Shown: positions 25,511-34,589, counted from the first letter of the stretch. The stretch is DNA of 64,000 bases from an uncultured Oscillospiraceae bacterium (GCA_934654755.1 CAKUGQ010000009.1:1-64000), one strand, 5' to 3'. Notes: generated by a model from the letters alone, not told the origin. Translations and numbers: made by a program.

Positions 25511-27478
25511 GTGCCGGATAAATTTATTTTACATTCCAAATTTCAACCTACCGGAGATCAGCCCGAGGCGATTGAAAAACTGACAAAGGGTGTTGAAAAT
25601 GGCTTAAAAGAGCAGGTTTTGCTGGGCGTTACCGGTTCGGGCAAGACCTTTACAATGGCGAATATCATTGCCAATGTCAACCGCCCGACGCTCGTTTTAG
25701 CCCACAACAAAACCCTTGCCGCACAACTTTGCGGTGAGTTCAGAGAATTTTTCCCCGAGAACGCCGTAGAGTACTTTATCTCCTATTACGACTATTATCA
25801 GCCCGAGGCCTATATTGCGCATACAGACACTTATATTGAGAAAGACTCTGCCGTCAACGACGAGATCGAGCGTCTGCGCCACAGCGCGACGTCCTCTCTG
25901 TTTGAGCGGCGTGATGTGATCGTCGTTTCGAGCGTGTCCTGCATCTACGGTCTGGGCGATCCGATCGACTATAAGAACATGGTCATTTCCCTGCGCACGG
26001 GGATGCAGAAGCCGCGCGAGGAGCTGACGAGGAAGCTGGTTGAGATCCGTTACGAACGCAACGATGTTGAGTTTGCGCGAAATCATTTCCGCGTGCGCGG
26101 CGATACGGTGGAAATCTATCCTGCTTACTGGTCGGGCCGCGCGATCCGCGTCGAATTCTTCGGCGACGAGATCGACCGCATTTCCGAGATCAATGCCGTC
26201 ACCGGGCTGCCGGAGCGCGTGGTCAATCACGTCGCCATCTATCCGGCAAGTCACTATGTCGCTTCACGGGACAAGCTGAACCGCGCCATGCTGGAGATCG
26301 AGCGCGAAATGGAGGAGCGCGAGGCGTGGTTCAAATCACATGACAAGCTCCTGGAAGCACAGCGCATCCGCGAGCGGACGATGTACGACCTGGAAATGAT
26401 TCAGGAAATCGGCTTTTGCAGCGGCATTGAAAACTATTCGCGCGTCATTTCCGGCCGCGCCCCCGGTACGCCCCCGATGACGCTGCTGGATTACTTTCCG
26501 AAGGACTTCATCCTCTTTGTAGATGAGAGCCATGTAACACTGCCGCAGGTGCGCGCGATGTATGCCGGCGACCGCAGCCGCAAGCAGAGCCTTGTGGATT
26601 ACGGCTTCCGCCTGCCCAGCGCCTTCGATAACCGCCCGCTGACCTTCGACGAATTCGGAAGCAAGATCCATCAGGCAATCTATGTCTCGGCGACGCCCGC
26701 CGAGTTTGAGCGCAGCCGCGCCGAGCAGTACGCCGAGCAGGTGATCCGCCCGACGGGTCTGCTCGATCCGGAGGTTGAGGTGCGTCCCATCGACGGTCAG
26801 GTGGATGACCTGATCGGTGAGTGCAACCGCGTCATCGCGGGCGGCGAGCGCGTGCTCGTCACGACGCTGACAAAGAAAATGGCCGAGGATTTAACGGCTT
26901 ATCTGCAAAAGGCGGGCATTCGCGTGCGCTATATGCACTCCGATGTCGCAGCACTGGAACGTATGGAGATCCTGCGCGACCTGCGTATGGCAAAGTTCGA
27001 CGTATTGATCGGCATCAACCTGCTGCGTGAGGGCCTGGATCTGCCCGAGGTTTCGCTCGTTGCCATTCTGGACGCCGATAAGGAGGGGTTCCTGCGCAGC
27101 GAGACCAGTCTGATCCAGACCATCGGCCGCGCCGCGCGAAATGCCGGCGGCCGCGTAATCATGTATGCCGACCGCGTCACCGAGGCGATGCGTGCGGCCA
27201 TCGACGAAACGGAACGCCGCCGCTCCATTCAGGACTCCTACAACAAGACGCACGGCATCGTGCCGAAAACCATTGTCAAGGATATCCGTGCGCTCATTGA
27301 GATCACGCAGAACGAGTCCGAGGCAATGGGGAAGGGCAATGTGAAGATGACAAAGGTCGAGCGCGAGCGCGAGATCGCCCGTCTGGAGAAGGAGATGCGC
27401 GCCGCGGCGAAGATGATGGAGTACGAATACGCCGCCGTTCTGCGCGACCGCATCATCGAGCTGCGCGGCGAAAAATGA
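25511..27478 (+). CDS. uvrB: Excinuclease ABC subunit B, chimeric 5' end
   Basis: UvrB is the helicase-like damage-verifying subunit of nucleotide excision repair. The 655-residue protein is full length. P-loop [12 protein letters not shown] (about 39-50), the beta-hairpin start [10 protein letters not shown] (about 92), DESHVTLPQ, the C-terminal helicase motifs ending QTIGRAARN and the UVR domain that binds UvrC (residues about 620-650) are all present. The start is GTG behind gagagggtgag. Codons up to about 115 use many A/T third bases; from there the gene is GC-rich like the host. The 5' part thus came with the island. uvrA and uvrC are not nearby. Confidence 0.95.
   Translation: MPDKFILHSKFQPTGDQPEAIEKLTKGVENGLKEQVLLGVTGSGKTFTMANIIANVNRPTLVLAHNKTLAAQLCGEFREFFPENAVEYFISYYDYYQPEAYIAHTDTYIEKDSAVNDEIERLRHSATSSLFERRDVIVVSSVSCIYGLGDPIDYKNMVISLRTGMQKPREELTRKLVEIRYERNDVEFARNHFRVRGDTVEIYPAYWSGRAIRVEFFGDEIDRISEINAVTGLPERVVNHVAIYPASHYVASRDKLNRAMLEIEREMEEREAWFKSHDKLLEAQRIRERTMYDLEMIQEIGFCSGIENYSRVISGRAPGTPPMTLLDYFPKDFILFVDESHVTLPQVRAMYAGDRSRKQSLVDYGFRLPSAFDNRPLTFDEFGSKIHQAIYVSATPAEFERSRAEQYAEQVIRPTGLLDPEVEVRPIDGQVDDLIGECNRVIAGGERVLVTTLTKKMAEDLTAYLQKAGIRVRYMHSDVAALERMEILRDLRMAKFDVLIGINLLREGLDLPEVSLVAILDADKEGFLRSETSLIQTIGRAARNAGGRVIMYADRVTEAMRAAIDETERRRSIQDSYNKTHGIVPKTIVKDIRALIEITQNESEAMGKGNVKMTKVEREREIARLEKEMRAAAKMMEYEYAAVLRDRIIELRGEK
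25757..25785 (+). repeat. Right junction repeat (att-like) in uvrB
   Basis: This is the second copy of the 29-bp junction segment, inside the intact uvrB at codons for ENAVEYFIS. See 16180-16208. Confidence 0.85.
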
Positions 27479-27528
27479 CAGACGCTGCAGACGGCCGATG
27501 CATCGCTGCGCGGACGGCAGGATTGATA

Positions 27529-27664
27529 TGTCATTGCGAGACTTGCGTCAGCAAGTCGTGGCAATCTCCTGTAAGACCTGACATCAGATTGCCGCGTCGC
27601 TTCGCTCCTCGCAATGACATATCGGCGAATTGCTGCGTCGGGCTTGCGCCCTCCTCGCAATGAC
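27529..27664. repeat. Family A palindromic repeat, full unit plus partial
   Basis: A complete unit (arms acttgcgtcagcaagt and cgcttcgctcc) is followed by a second 3' end. It is the first copy after the island. Confidence 0.85.
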
Positions 27665-27712
27665 GCACAGCAGGGGAAGCCTCCGAAAATTTTCCGAAAG
27701 GATGAAATACAA

Positions 27713-28423
27713 ATGGAAATTCAAAAGCTGGTTGAAGAAATGAATGCGCGGTTTGCGCAGAAAAACGGCGGCACGATTGCCGCAACGATCGATCATACGC
27801 TGCTCAAGCCGCAGTCGTCCCGCGAAGAAATCCGCACCGTCTGTGAGGAAGCCGTGCGTTATGGAGCGGCAAGCGTCTGCGTGAATCCGTGCTACATTGA
27901 GTATGTCGCACGGCTGCTCGAGGGCACGGGCGTCACGCCCTGCTGCGTAATCGGCTTCCCGCTCGGAGCCAATACGCCCGCGGCCAAGGCCTTTGAGGCG
28001 GCGGATGCAGCGTCGCGCGGTGCGCGAGAGGTCGATATGGTGCTCAATGTCGGCGCGGTCAAGTCCGGCGAGTGGGAGCTTGTCCACCGAGATATCGCGG
28101 GCGTTGTCGCCGCCGTGCGCGGTCGTGCGGCCGTTAAGGTCATTCTGGAGACCTGTCTGCTGACCGACGAGGAGAAGGTTCGTGCCTGCGCCGTCGCCAA
28201 GCACGCGGGTGCGGACTTTGTGAAGACCTCCACGGGCTTTTCCACCGGCGGCGCGACCGTCGAAGACGTTCGCCTGATGCGCGCGGCGGTCGGCCCGACG
28301 CTCGGCGTCAAGGCTTCCGGCGGTATCCGCAGCTACGAGGATGCGAAAGCAATGCTTGATGCGGGCGCAACGCGTATCGGCGCCAGCGCGACGGCGAAGA
28401 TCGTCGCCGGTGAGCGGAAATAA
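27713..28423 (+). CDS. deoC: Deoxyribose-phosphate aldolase
   Basis: DeoC splits 2-deoxyribose 5-phosphate into glyceraldehyde 3-phosphate and acetaldehyde. The 236 residues include [11 protein letters not shown] at the start, [11 protein letters not shown], the Schiff-base lysine in FVKTSTGFS and [14 protein letters not shown]. The ATG at 27713 has cgaaagga upstream; the longer frame runs into repeat sequence. No other deo genes are adjacent. Confidence 0.96.
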   Translation: MEIQKLVEEMNARFAQKNGGTIAATIDHTLLKPQSSREEIRTVCEEAVRYGAASVCVNPCYIEYVARLLEGTGVTPCCVIGFPLGANTPAAKAFEAADAASRGAREVDMVLNVGAVKSGEWELVHRDIAGVVAAVRGRAAVKVILETCLLTDEEKVRACAVAKHAGADFVKTSTGFSTGGATVEDVRLMRAAVGPTLGVKASGGIRSYEDAKAMLDAGATRIGASATAKIVAGERK

Positions 28424-28446
28424 GAGAGCAAAAGGTCATAAGCATG

Positions 28447-28484
28447 AAAAAGCGGGACACCCCGAAAGGGATGCCCCGCTTTCT
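28447..28484 (-). terminator. Terminator after deoC / end of the lysis unit
   Basis: A 12-bp stem with a short loop (ends agcggg / cccgct) pairs best on the minus strand, where two G-U pairs replace mismatches and TTTTT follows. It may serve both deoC and minus-strand transcripts. Confidence 0.55.
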
Positions 28485-28516
28485 GACACGCAGGCGCGCT
28501 CCGAGAGCCTTGCCTG

Positions 28517-28860
28517 GTCATTGTGAGACCGGCAGGAACGATATGTCATTGCGAGGGCGGCTTCGCCGCCCGCGGCAATCTCATGCACCGCGCCCCAAAG
28601 CCTTCCCCTTGAGGGGAAGGTGGACGCGGAACGAAGTGGAGCGGCCGGATGAGGTGTCCGCCGCATTGCGGCGGTCGTGTCATTGCGAGGCCACGTCAGT
28701 GGCCGTGGCAATCTCCTGCACCGACAACTGTCATTGCGAGACTTGCGCCAGCAAGTCGTGGCAATCTCCTGTAAGACCTGACATCAGATTGCCGCGTCGC
28801 TCCGCTCCTCGCAATGACATATCGGTAGATTACTGCGTCGCTCCGCTCCTCGCAATGACA
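28517..28860. repeat. Repeat block: family A units around one family B unit
   Basis: Family A units flank a family B unit at about 28601-28680 (cttccccttgaggggaag hairpin, then gcggccggatgaggtg and a ccgccgcattgcggcgg hairpin). The block fills the gap between deoC and the amidase; no gene is seen. Confidence 0.8.
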
Positions 28861-28885
28861 TGGGGGAAGGACACCGCAGCGGGCG

Positions 28886-29665
28886 CTATTGTTTTGTGCC
28901 GGGCAGATCGAACACGCCCGCACGGTCGAGCAGAACAAGCACGCGCACGGCATCCTCGCCCATTCGCAGCATCAGCTCCTCGCCGACGCCGCCGTAGCCC
29001 TGTAAGATGCCGCGCTCGGCGAGCTTGTCAAGCGTCGGACGATAAAACGGGTTCTTCACGTCCTTCAGCAGCTCATAACGCATTTCCTTCGCCTCCATTC
29101 CGAAGGTTTCGGCAATGGTGGCGGCCTCCGCGTCCGCCAGCTCGCTCAGATTCTCGTCGCGCAGCAGCCACTGCGTGCTCCGTGTATTTGTGTGGAAGCT
29201 GTGCTCGACCAGCAGTGCGGGCGTTCCGAAGGCAACGCTGTGACGCAGGATCCCGTAATAGTCCGCGTCGCCGGCAGTGTTAAAGCGCGTTGCCACCTGA
29301 GGCTGTTGCTTTGTGTGCATTACATTGCTTACAACCTCCGCCAGCTCGCCGGCGAGACGCTGCATTTCTCCGTTGACCGACCGGAACACGGTCACACGGT
29401 CAATGTTTTCATTCGCCTCGTTGCCGATGGCGTTGCTGTGCAGACTGACCAGCAGTCCGCAGCCCCGCCCGAATTCCGCACGCTCATACAGCGAGGGATT
29501 GTCCTCTACGCGGCTGCGGGTACAGACGACCGTAAAGCCGTAGCGTTCCAGCGCTGCACGCAGGTACTTCTGCAGGACGAACATCCGCTCACCCTCGTAA
29601 TACGTCCGAACGGCTGGACTCTGATTTTGCCGGATGCTGTGCCCGGCATCGATGCAGATTTTCAT
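28886..29665 (-). CDS. N-acetylmuramoyl-L-alanine amidase (endolysin-like)
   Basis: This zinc amidase cuts the bond between muramic acid and the stem peptide. The Amidase_3 domain spans about residues 1-180: KICIDAGHSI with the first zinc His, YEGERM with the zinc Glu, LLVSLHSNA with the second zinc His, and ALLVEHSFHTN with the catalytic Glu. A short C-terminal part (YRPTLDKLAERGILQGYGG, then VRVLVLLDRAG) resembles an SLH-like wall-binding unit. There is no signal peptide, so it needs the holin encoded just upstream, as phage endolysins do. Confidence 0.9.
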   Translation of the reverse strand: MKICIDAGHSIRQNQSPAVRTYYEGERMFVLQKYLRAALERYGFTVVCTRSRVEDNPSLYERAEFGRGCGLLVSLHSNAIGNEANENIDRVTVFRSVNGEMQRLAGELAEVVSNVMHTKQQPQVATRFNTAGDADYYGILRHSVAFGTPALLVEHSFHTNTRSTQWLLRDENLSELADAEAATIAETFGMEAKEMRYELLKDVKNPFYRPTLDKLAERGILQGYGGVGEELMLRMGEDAVRVLVLLDRAGVFDLPGTKQ

Positions 29666-29844
29666 GATATACCTCCTTTTTTCTCCGACTGCGTGCCGAA
29701 GTAAAACCCGATTACAACGGTGAAGATCGTCAAAAACTCCTGCCCGCTTATCGCGCCCTGCAGCGCCAGCGCGCCGAATAACGCAGTCAGAACAAGCGTT
29801 ACAATCGATTTGACGCTTAACAGCTTTTCAAAGCGTTCCTTCAT
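29662..29844 (-). CDS. Phage-type holin
   Basis: This 60-residue membrane protein has two hydrophobic helices (IVTLVLTALFGALALQG and FLTIFTVVIGFYFG), a short link and charged ends (MKERFEKLL, SEKKGG). It overlaps the amidase by 4 nt and the next gene upstream by 4 nt. Size, topology and place fit an XhlB-like holin that lets the amidase reach the wall. Confidence 0.75.
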   Translation of the reverse strand: MKERFEKLLSVKSIVTLVLTALFGALALQGAISGQEFLTIFTVVIGFYFGTQSEKKGGIS

Positions 29845-30065
29845 TTGCCCATCACCCCCTCCAGATCGTCGAGCCGATGGTTGACAACCCTGAGCTTTTC
29901 CTCCAGCACGGGGATCCGTTCGCCGAAGCGGTTGTGCTGATCGACCTTGCGTTCAAGCTGGCTCAGGCGGTAGCCGGTCAGCTTTGACGAGGCCAGAATG
30001 CCGCCGAGCGTACCGAGCAGGGTGCCTGCCAGCGAAAACGCCGCCACCAAAACCTCACTGTTCAT
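29841..30065 (-). CDS. XhlA-like membrane/coiled-coil lysis protein
   Basis: The 74 residues start with a hydrophobic helix (VLVAAFSLAGTLLGTLGGIL), followed by a charged helix with heptad character (LSQLERKVDQHNRFGERIPV, then KLRVVNHRLDDLEGVM). The order here, this gene then holin then amidase, parallels xhlA-xhlB-xlyA of the B. subtilis PBSX lysis module. A ggaggtgagcgc site precedes the start. The exact role is inferred from position. Confidence 0.65.
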   Translation of the reverse strand: MNSEVLVAAFSLAGTLLGTLGGILASSKLTGYRLSQLERKVDQHNRFGERIPVLEEKLRVVNHRLDDLEGVMGK

Positions 30066-30137
30066 GCGCTCACCTCCCGTGTCGTTTTCACCCTTACGGA
30101 CAATTTATGCCGGAATGAACCGGAATTGTGCAACAAC

Positions 30138-30166
30138 TTGCATTTTTTGCGCCTCTGTGGTAAAAT
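30138..30166 (+). promoter_or_regulatory. Promoter of the TetR operon
   Basis: TTGCAT (30138-30143) and TAAAAT (30161-30166) are 17 bp apart, 20 nt before the regulator start. Confidence 0.75.
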
Positions 30167-30186
30167 AATTTTGAGGTGAGAGAACG

Positions 30187-30762
30187 ATGCGCCCGCAGAC
30201 CACAAAGCAGCTCATTCAATCCGCTTTCCGCACGCTCCTGAAGGCCAAGCCGCTGGATCGGATCACCGTGCGCGATATTGTTGAGGAATGTGACCTAACC
30301 CGAAACACGTTTTATTATCACTACGAGGATATTTACGACCTTTTCGACGACTATCTGGACGCGCGGACACACGACGTTATTTGCCGGATGCCGCCGGACA
30401 GCCACTGGGGAGACATCCTGCTGCAGATTCTCCACGCCATTTTCGAAACGCCGCAAACGGCACGGCACATTTTTTTCTCCAAAAAATGCGACACGATGCG
30501 GCTCTATTTGCAGCGTGTCATAGCGGATACGATAGACCGCAGCGCCGATGAAAACGGCGCCGGACTTCACTGCACCGCCGGCGACCGCCGATTGATCTGC
30601 GCCACCTGCTCCCATGCGCTTTACGGCCTGCTGGAGGAGTGGCTCACCGGTCCGGACGCCGCCAATTTTGACGGGAACCTGCGCCGCGTCGCGCAGCTTT
30701 TTGAGGGTTCGATCCGTGCGGCGCTGGAGCGCAGCGCGGAGGAAAGGGAGGCGAGCCGATGA
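30187..30762 (+). CDS. TetR/AcrR family transcriptional regulator
   Basis: This 191-residue regulator has a TetR helix-turn-helix (RITVRDIVEECDLTRNTFYY, about residues 24-43) and a C-terminal ligand domain of the DhaS-like type. It overlaps the downstream DUF308 gene by ATGA, so it probably regulates its own operon. The ligand is unknown. Confidence 0.9.
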   Translation: MRPQTTKQLIQSAFRTLLKAKPLDRITVRDIVEECDLTRNTFYYHYEDIYDLFDDYLDARTHDVICRMPPDSHWGDILLQILHAIFETPQTARHIFFSKKCDTMRLYLQRVIADTIDRSADENGAGLHCTAGDRRLICATCSHALYGLLEEWLTGPDAANFDGNLRRVAQLFEGSIRAALERSAEEREASR

Positions 30763-31352
30763 AAAACTTCACACTGGTGCGCAAGGCCAAAATCACAAAC
30801 GTCATTGCCGCAGCGCTGATGGCGCTCTCCGGCCTGCTGTTGATCTTCCTGCCCGATCTTCGCGATACGCTGCCGCAGCGTATTCTGCTTGCCGTTCTGT
30901 TCTTTCTGAACGGCGCGGCACGACTGCTGGGCTATTTTTCCAACGATCTTTACCGTCTGGCGTTTCAGTTTGATTTTGCCTGCGGCATATTCAGCGCGAT
31001 TCTGGCGCTGGCCATCGCCTTTGTGCCGGAGACAACGCTGCATAACCTGCCCTTGCTTCTGACCGCTTACGTCGTACTCGACGCGCTTTTCAAGCTGCAA
31101 ATGAGCTTCGACGCCCGCCGCTTCGGAATGCACGGCTGGGGCGCAATGCTCGCCACCTCCATCGTGCTTGTGCTTGCGGGTGCGGGCTGCTCCGCTGCGC
31201 TGCTGGGGGATTTCTTCAGCCACACGATGGCCGTCGGTCTTGCGCTGACCGTGGACGGCCTGCAAAATATCTGGATTACGGCCTACGCCGTGCGCGTGCG
31301 TGTCAGGAAAAAGAACCTGTCGGAACAGTTTGATCTGGATTCCGACAACTGA
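30759..31352 (+). CDS. DUF308 (HdeD-like) membrane protein
   Basis: This 197-residue protein has six hydrophobic segments arranged in pairs, as in the HdeD/DUF308 family (for example ALMALSGLLLIFLPDL and ALMALS-like repeats later). The family's function is unclear; some members act in acid stress. It is in an operon with a TetR regulator. Confidence 0.75.
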   Translation: MKNFTLVRKAKITNVIAAALMALSGLLLIFLPDLRDTLPQRILLAVLFFLNGAARLLGYFSNDLYRLAFQFDFACGIFSAILALAIAFVPETTLHNLPLLLTAYVVLDALFKLQMSFDARRFGMHGWGAMLATSIVLVLAGAGCSAALLGDFFSHTMAVGLALTVDGLQNIWITAYAVRVRVRKKNLSEQFDLDSDN

Positions 31353-31361
31353 GGAGATATC

Positions 31362-32009
31362 ATGTTTCAAGGCTTTTCCCCCGAGACGATCGATTTTCTC
31401 TGGGGCATTCGATTCAACAACAACCGCGAATGGTTTGCCGAGCACAAGGCCGACTATCAAAGGACGCTTTACGAGCCGATGAAGGCGCTGGCCGCGCAGG
31501 TCAGCGCGCCGTTCACCGGCGAGAGCGGCCGAAAGCTGCATCTTTCACGCATCTACCGTGATATGCGGATGCACCCGACGACGTTTTACAAGGACAGTCT
31601 GTGGTTCTGCATCCAGCACCCCGGCGACGGCTGGCTCGGAGAGCCGAGTCTTTGCTTTGAGCTGAAGCCCGAGGGCTATCAATTCGGCTTCCTCTATTGG
31701 AGCGTCCGTGCCGCGCAGATGAAGCAGCTCCGCGCGAAAATGGCGGCTGCGCCCACGAAATTCGCGGAGATGATCGCCGCAGCGGAGCGCGACAGCGGGC
31801 TGAAGCTTGAGGGTGAGCGTTACAGGCGCGCGCCGCAGCCCTGTCCGGACGGGCGTCTTGCGCCTTATTTCGATCTGAAGAACTTTTACGCACTGCGCGA
31901 ATGTCCGCCGGATGCGCTGCTGTTCTCCCCACAGCTTGCCGAAGAGCTGCTGCGTGTATTCCGAATTTGGCTTCCCGTGCTTGAATTTTGCCGAATTTCG
32001 GAAGATTAG
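31362..32009 (+). CDS. DUF2461 family protein
   Basis: The 215 residues match the DUF2461/TIGR02453 family: FLWGIRFNNNREWFAEHK near the start, LHLSRIYRDMRMHP, and the later FYWSV-like strand. The function is unknown. It follows the DUF308 gene by 9 nt behind tgaggagat and probably belongs to the TetR-controlled unit. It ends with TAG, showing that TAG works as a normal stop in this genome. Confidence 0.85.
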   Translation: MFQGFSPETIDFLWGIRFNNNREWFAEHKADYQRTLYEPMKALAAQVSAPFTGESGRKLHLSRIYRDMRMHPTTFYKDSLWFCIQHPGDGWLGEPSLCFELKPEGYQFGFLYWSVRAAQMKQLRAKMAAAPTKFAEMIAAAERDSGLKLEGERYRRAPQPCPDGRLAPYFDLKNFYALRECPPDALLFSPQLAEELLRVFRIWLPVLEFCRISED

Positions 32010-32048
32010 TCGTTTTTTTCACTCATAATAATTTGAAAAAACGGAAAA

Positions 32049-32091
32049 ATTAAACCCGTCGGAAAGCGCCGATTCAGCGTTTTCAGCGGGT
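32049..32091 (+). terminator. Terminator of the TetR unit
   Basis: An imperfect stem (aaacccg with cgggttt outside, gaaagcgc with gcgttttc inside) is followed by CATTTTTT. Confidence 0.7.
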
Positions 32092-32188
32092 TTCATTTTT
32101 TGGAAAGGCAGCGCCGCAAGGAACTGGGAGCGTGCCGACACGCCGGCGGGGAAAAGTACCTGCGAAGAAAATGCGGGAGGACGGGCAC

Positions 32189-33178
32189 ATGAAAATAGTA
32201 TTTCGTTTTGCGGCGGTGCTGCTGCTTGCCGTGCTGCTGTGCGCCGGCGCGGTTGCCGTTATGCCGGAAACGGTCGTTGCGGGCGGCGGCGTGGTTGCGC
32301 TGGAGCTGAAAATGCCGGGCGTCTGTGTCGTGGAGCTGGCAAGCGATGCGCCGCGACGGGCAGGACTACGCTGCGGCGACATCATTTGCAGTGTAAACGG
32401 GCGGGAAATCAGCGGCAGCGCCGCACTTCAGCGCTTCGTGTCGCAAAGTGACGGTGCAAAACTGGAGCTTTGCATCCGACGCAGCGGCGAGGAAAAACGG
32501 ATCTTCCTCGCGCCGTATGCGACGGCGGAGGGATGGCGTCTCGGCGTAAGCGTGCGCGAACGTCTGGCGGGTATCGGTACGCTGACATTTTACGACCCGG
32601 CGACGCAGCGCTTCGGCGCGCTTGGGCACGGGGTCAATGACGGGAAAAGCGGCGTGCTTCTGCCCATGCAGTCGGGCGCGATCCGCACGGCGCGTGTGAC
32701 CGGCGTTACCCGCGGTGAGGCCGGGACGCCCGGCGCTCTGCACGGGGCGACGCTTGGCGAAGAGCCGCTCGGTGTGCTTACGCAGAACAGCAAGCGGGGA
32801 ATTTTCGGCGAATGCACAGGCTTTGCCGGCCGCTGCCTCCCGACGGCGCGGGCCGCGCAGGTCCACACCGGCGAAGCACAGATCCTGTCCACCGTGCGCG
32901 GTACGGAGCAGCGCGAATACGGGATTGTGATCGAGTCGCTTGACCCGGGCGACGCGCTCGGCCGTCAGATGCACATTCGTGTAACGGATACGGCCCTGCT
33001 GGCACAGACCGGCGGCATTGTGCAGGGCATGAGCGGCAGTCCCATCGTGCAGGACGGCAGATTGGTCGGCGCGGTCACACACGTTCTGATTGACGACCCG
33101 ACGCGCGGTTACGGTATTTTTTTTGAAACCATGTGGAACACGCTTGCCCGGCAATCCGAGCTGCAAAACGCCGCGTGA
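32189..33178 (+). CDS. spoIVB: SpoIVB peptidase (sporulation signalling serine protease)
   Basis: SpoIVB is secreted from the forespore and triggers processing of pro-sigma K in the mother cell. The 329 residues show an N-terminal membrane anchor, a PDZ domain (PRRAGLRCGDIICSVNGREI, about 50-115) and the S55 peptidase domain. The peptidase has His in ALGHGVND (about 145) and Ser in GMSGSPIVQDGRLVGAVTHV (about 282). The ATG at 32189 sits behind gcgggagg and begins at the anchor; 19 more in-frame residues upstream lack a site. The usual neighbour spo0A is not next to it here. Confidence 0.93.
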   Translation: MKIVFRFAAVLLLAVLLCAGAVAVMPETVVAGGGVVALELKMPGVCVVELASDAPRRAGLRCGDIICSVNGREISGSAALQRFVSQSDGAKLELCIRRSGEEKRIFLAPYATAEGWRLGVSVRERLAGIGTLTFYDPATQRFGALGHGVNDGKSGVLLPMQSGAIRTARVTGVTRGEAGTPGALHGATLGEEPLGVLTQNSKRGIFGECTGFAGRCLPTARAAQVHTGEAQILSTVRGTEQREYGIVIESLDPGDALGRQMHIRVTDTALLAQTGGIVQGMSGSPIVQDGRLVGAVTHVLIDDPTRGYGIFFETMWNTLARQSELQNAA

Positions 33179-33185
33179 GCACAAA

Positions 33186-33214
33186 AAGGCTCCCCTTGTG
33201 ACAAGGGGAGCCTT
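33186..33214 (+). terminator. Terminator of spoIVB
   Basis: A perfect 13-bp stem (aaggctccccttg and complement) with a 3-nt loop, 8 nt past the stop. It has the same stem as the terminator at 9045. Confidence 0.85.
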
Positions 33215-33234
33215 AACGATGCGTATGGGGATTA

Positions 33235-33354
33235 TGTCTTTGCGAGGCCACGAAGCCCCACTGTCATTGCGAGGCCGCGTCAGCGGCCGTGGCAATCTTC
33301 CGCAAAAATCTGCATCAGATTGCCGCGTCGGGCTGCGCCCTCCCCGCAATGACA
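33235..33354. repeat. Family A palindromic repeat
   Basis: One partial and one full unit with arms gccgcgtcagcggc and gggctgcgccc lie between spoIVB and the transporter operon. Confidence 0.85.
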
Positions 33355-33431
33355 CGTTGTGAGAGCGCCATGCGACGGAAGCGCCGCATGACGTTTCGTC
33401 ATTTGCGGGCAAAATCCGACAATATCGGCTT

Positions 33432-34589
33432 TCAGCGCAGATAACCGGAGCTAAGATAGGACGGCCGGCTGTTTTTCATCAGGTCTACAAACTGCGCCTG
33501 CGTCAGCTCGCAGTGATAGAATAGCTTGAAGTAGTTCTGCACCTCGGTAAACAGTTTAAAATCCGCCTGTTCCGGGTACAGCAGCTTCGCCAGCCACAGC
33601 ATTCCCAGATAACGCTGCACGGAGGGCGGGAATCCCATCCAGTTGTATGGGCCGAACGGCACTTCGTAGAAATCGTCGTTCTTAATGGCATCGAGCTCCG
33701 TCCATGCGCTGTCGGACTTTACCGAGTCGTAGATACTGCCCGGTGCAAAGAGAATCACATCCGGATTCCAGAGCAGAATCTGCTCCATATCGACCTCGTT
33801 GCCCGTGCCCTTGCTCGACGGCGAATCAACAACGGCGACATTTTCCGCCATCATATCAAGAATTTCGCCGTGGAAGCTGCCCTTGGCAATGACGTTGCAG
33901 CCCTTGTCGCCGAGACAGTAGAGCACACGCTTCTTCGTGACCTTCGACATCAGCTCGGTTATGTTGGCATAGGTCTGCTCGCAATACTTTGCCAGAACCT
34001 CGGCCTCCTCGGTCATACCGACCAGATCGCCGAGCTTACGGTAGGCGTCGGCTGCCGTTTCGGTGGTCGCGGTGATGTGGACAAACACGATGCCGGTTTG
34101 TTCCTGGAGCGCGTCCAGATCGTCCTTTGCGGTTTTCTTGGGTTCGCCGACGTCAATAACGACCTGCGCGCCGGAGGCCAGCAGCGTCTCCAGATTCAGT
34201 TCTCCCTTGCCGCCGTAAAGCTGGCCGAGGATCGGAAGATTGTAATAAGAGGTGTCAAAAAAGGCTTCGGCAGTCTTGTCCCACGCGGTAGCGATGCCGA
34301 CGAGCTTGTCCGGGCAGAGCGCAAAGCAGAAAATCTGTGCAAGCGGGCCGGAAATTGCGACCTTGTCCAGCTTGGTGGGTAGCGTTACGGTGCGGCCGAG
34401 CGAGTCGGTAAACTCGCGCGTCCCCGGCTGCGGCTCCGTCGGAATGTCCGTCGGATCATCCGCAGACGGGGTCGGATCGGAGACAGACGGGTCGGTCGGC
34501 GTCACATCGGTCGGCTCGATTGTATGCGTGCAGGCACAGAGCGACAGAAGCAGCAGTGCCGCAAGCAGCAGAGCAATGATACGTTTCAT
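33432..34589 (-). CDS. ABC transporter substrate-binding lipoprotein, FepB/BtuF class
   Basis: This 385-residue lipoprotein (LLLLSLCACTH, Cys near residue 20) has a Thr/Pro/Asp-rich linker, then a class III binding-protein fold (FTDSLGRTVTLPTKLDKVAI). It ends with the family-typical GPYNWMGFPPSVQRYLGMLW. Members of this class bind siderophores, cobalamin, heme or, in MolABC-type systems, molybdate or tungstate. It is the last gene of an operon with a FecCD permease, its ATPase, XdhC and a methyltransferase, overlapping the methyltransferase by ATGA. XdhC in the operon points to molybdenum or tungsten; iron remains possible. Confidence 0.9.
   Translation of the reverse strand: MKRIIALLLAALLLLSLCACTHTIEPTDVTPTDPSVSDPTPSADDPTDIPTEPQPGTREFTDSLGRTVTLPTKLDKVAISGPLAQIFCFALCPDKLVGIATAWDKTAEAFFDTSYYNLPILGQLYGGKGELNLETLLASGAQVVIDVGEPKKTAKDDLDALQEQTGIVFVHITATTETAADAYRKLGDLVGMTEEAEVLAKYCEQTYANITELMSKVTKKRVLYCLGDKGCNVIAKGSFHGEILDMMAENVAVVDSPSSKGTGNEVDMEQILLWNPDVILFAPGSIYDSVKSDSAWTELDAIKNDDFYEVPFGPYNWMGFPPSVQRYLGMLWLAKLLYPEQADFKLFTEVQNYFKLFYHCELTQAQFVDLMKNSRPSYLSSGYLR

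Larger units (their letters stand above)
16180..25785. mobile_element. Island inserted in uvrB, restoring the gene with a replacement 5' end
   Basis: About 9.58 kb separates two copies of a 29-bp uvrB segment. Left of it is the cut native 5' fragment; right of it is the complete gene. The DNA between is AT-richer, lacks the family A repeats seen in nearly every other gap, and holds an XRE regulator, a KdpD/KdpE-like pair, ion transport genes and several broken genes. It brings its own 5' uvrB segment and promoter, so the host gene stays whole. I find no integrase, resolvase or transposase inside, so it is either a decayed integrative element or a piece brought in by recombination between uvrB copies. 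AT-rich codon use continues to about 25855, slightly past the repeated segment. Confidence 0.75.

Noticed and set aside
28886..30065. Prophage
   Set aside because: Only lysis genes are present; there is no integrase, terminase, capsid, tail or repressor nearby.
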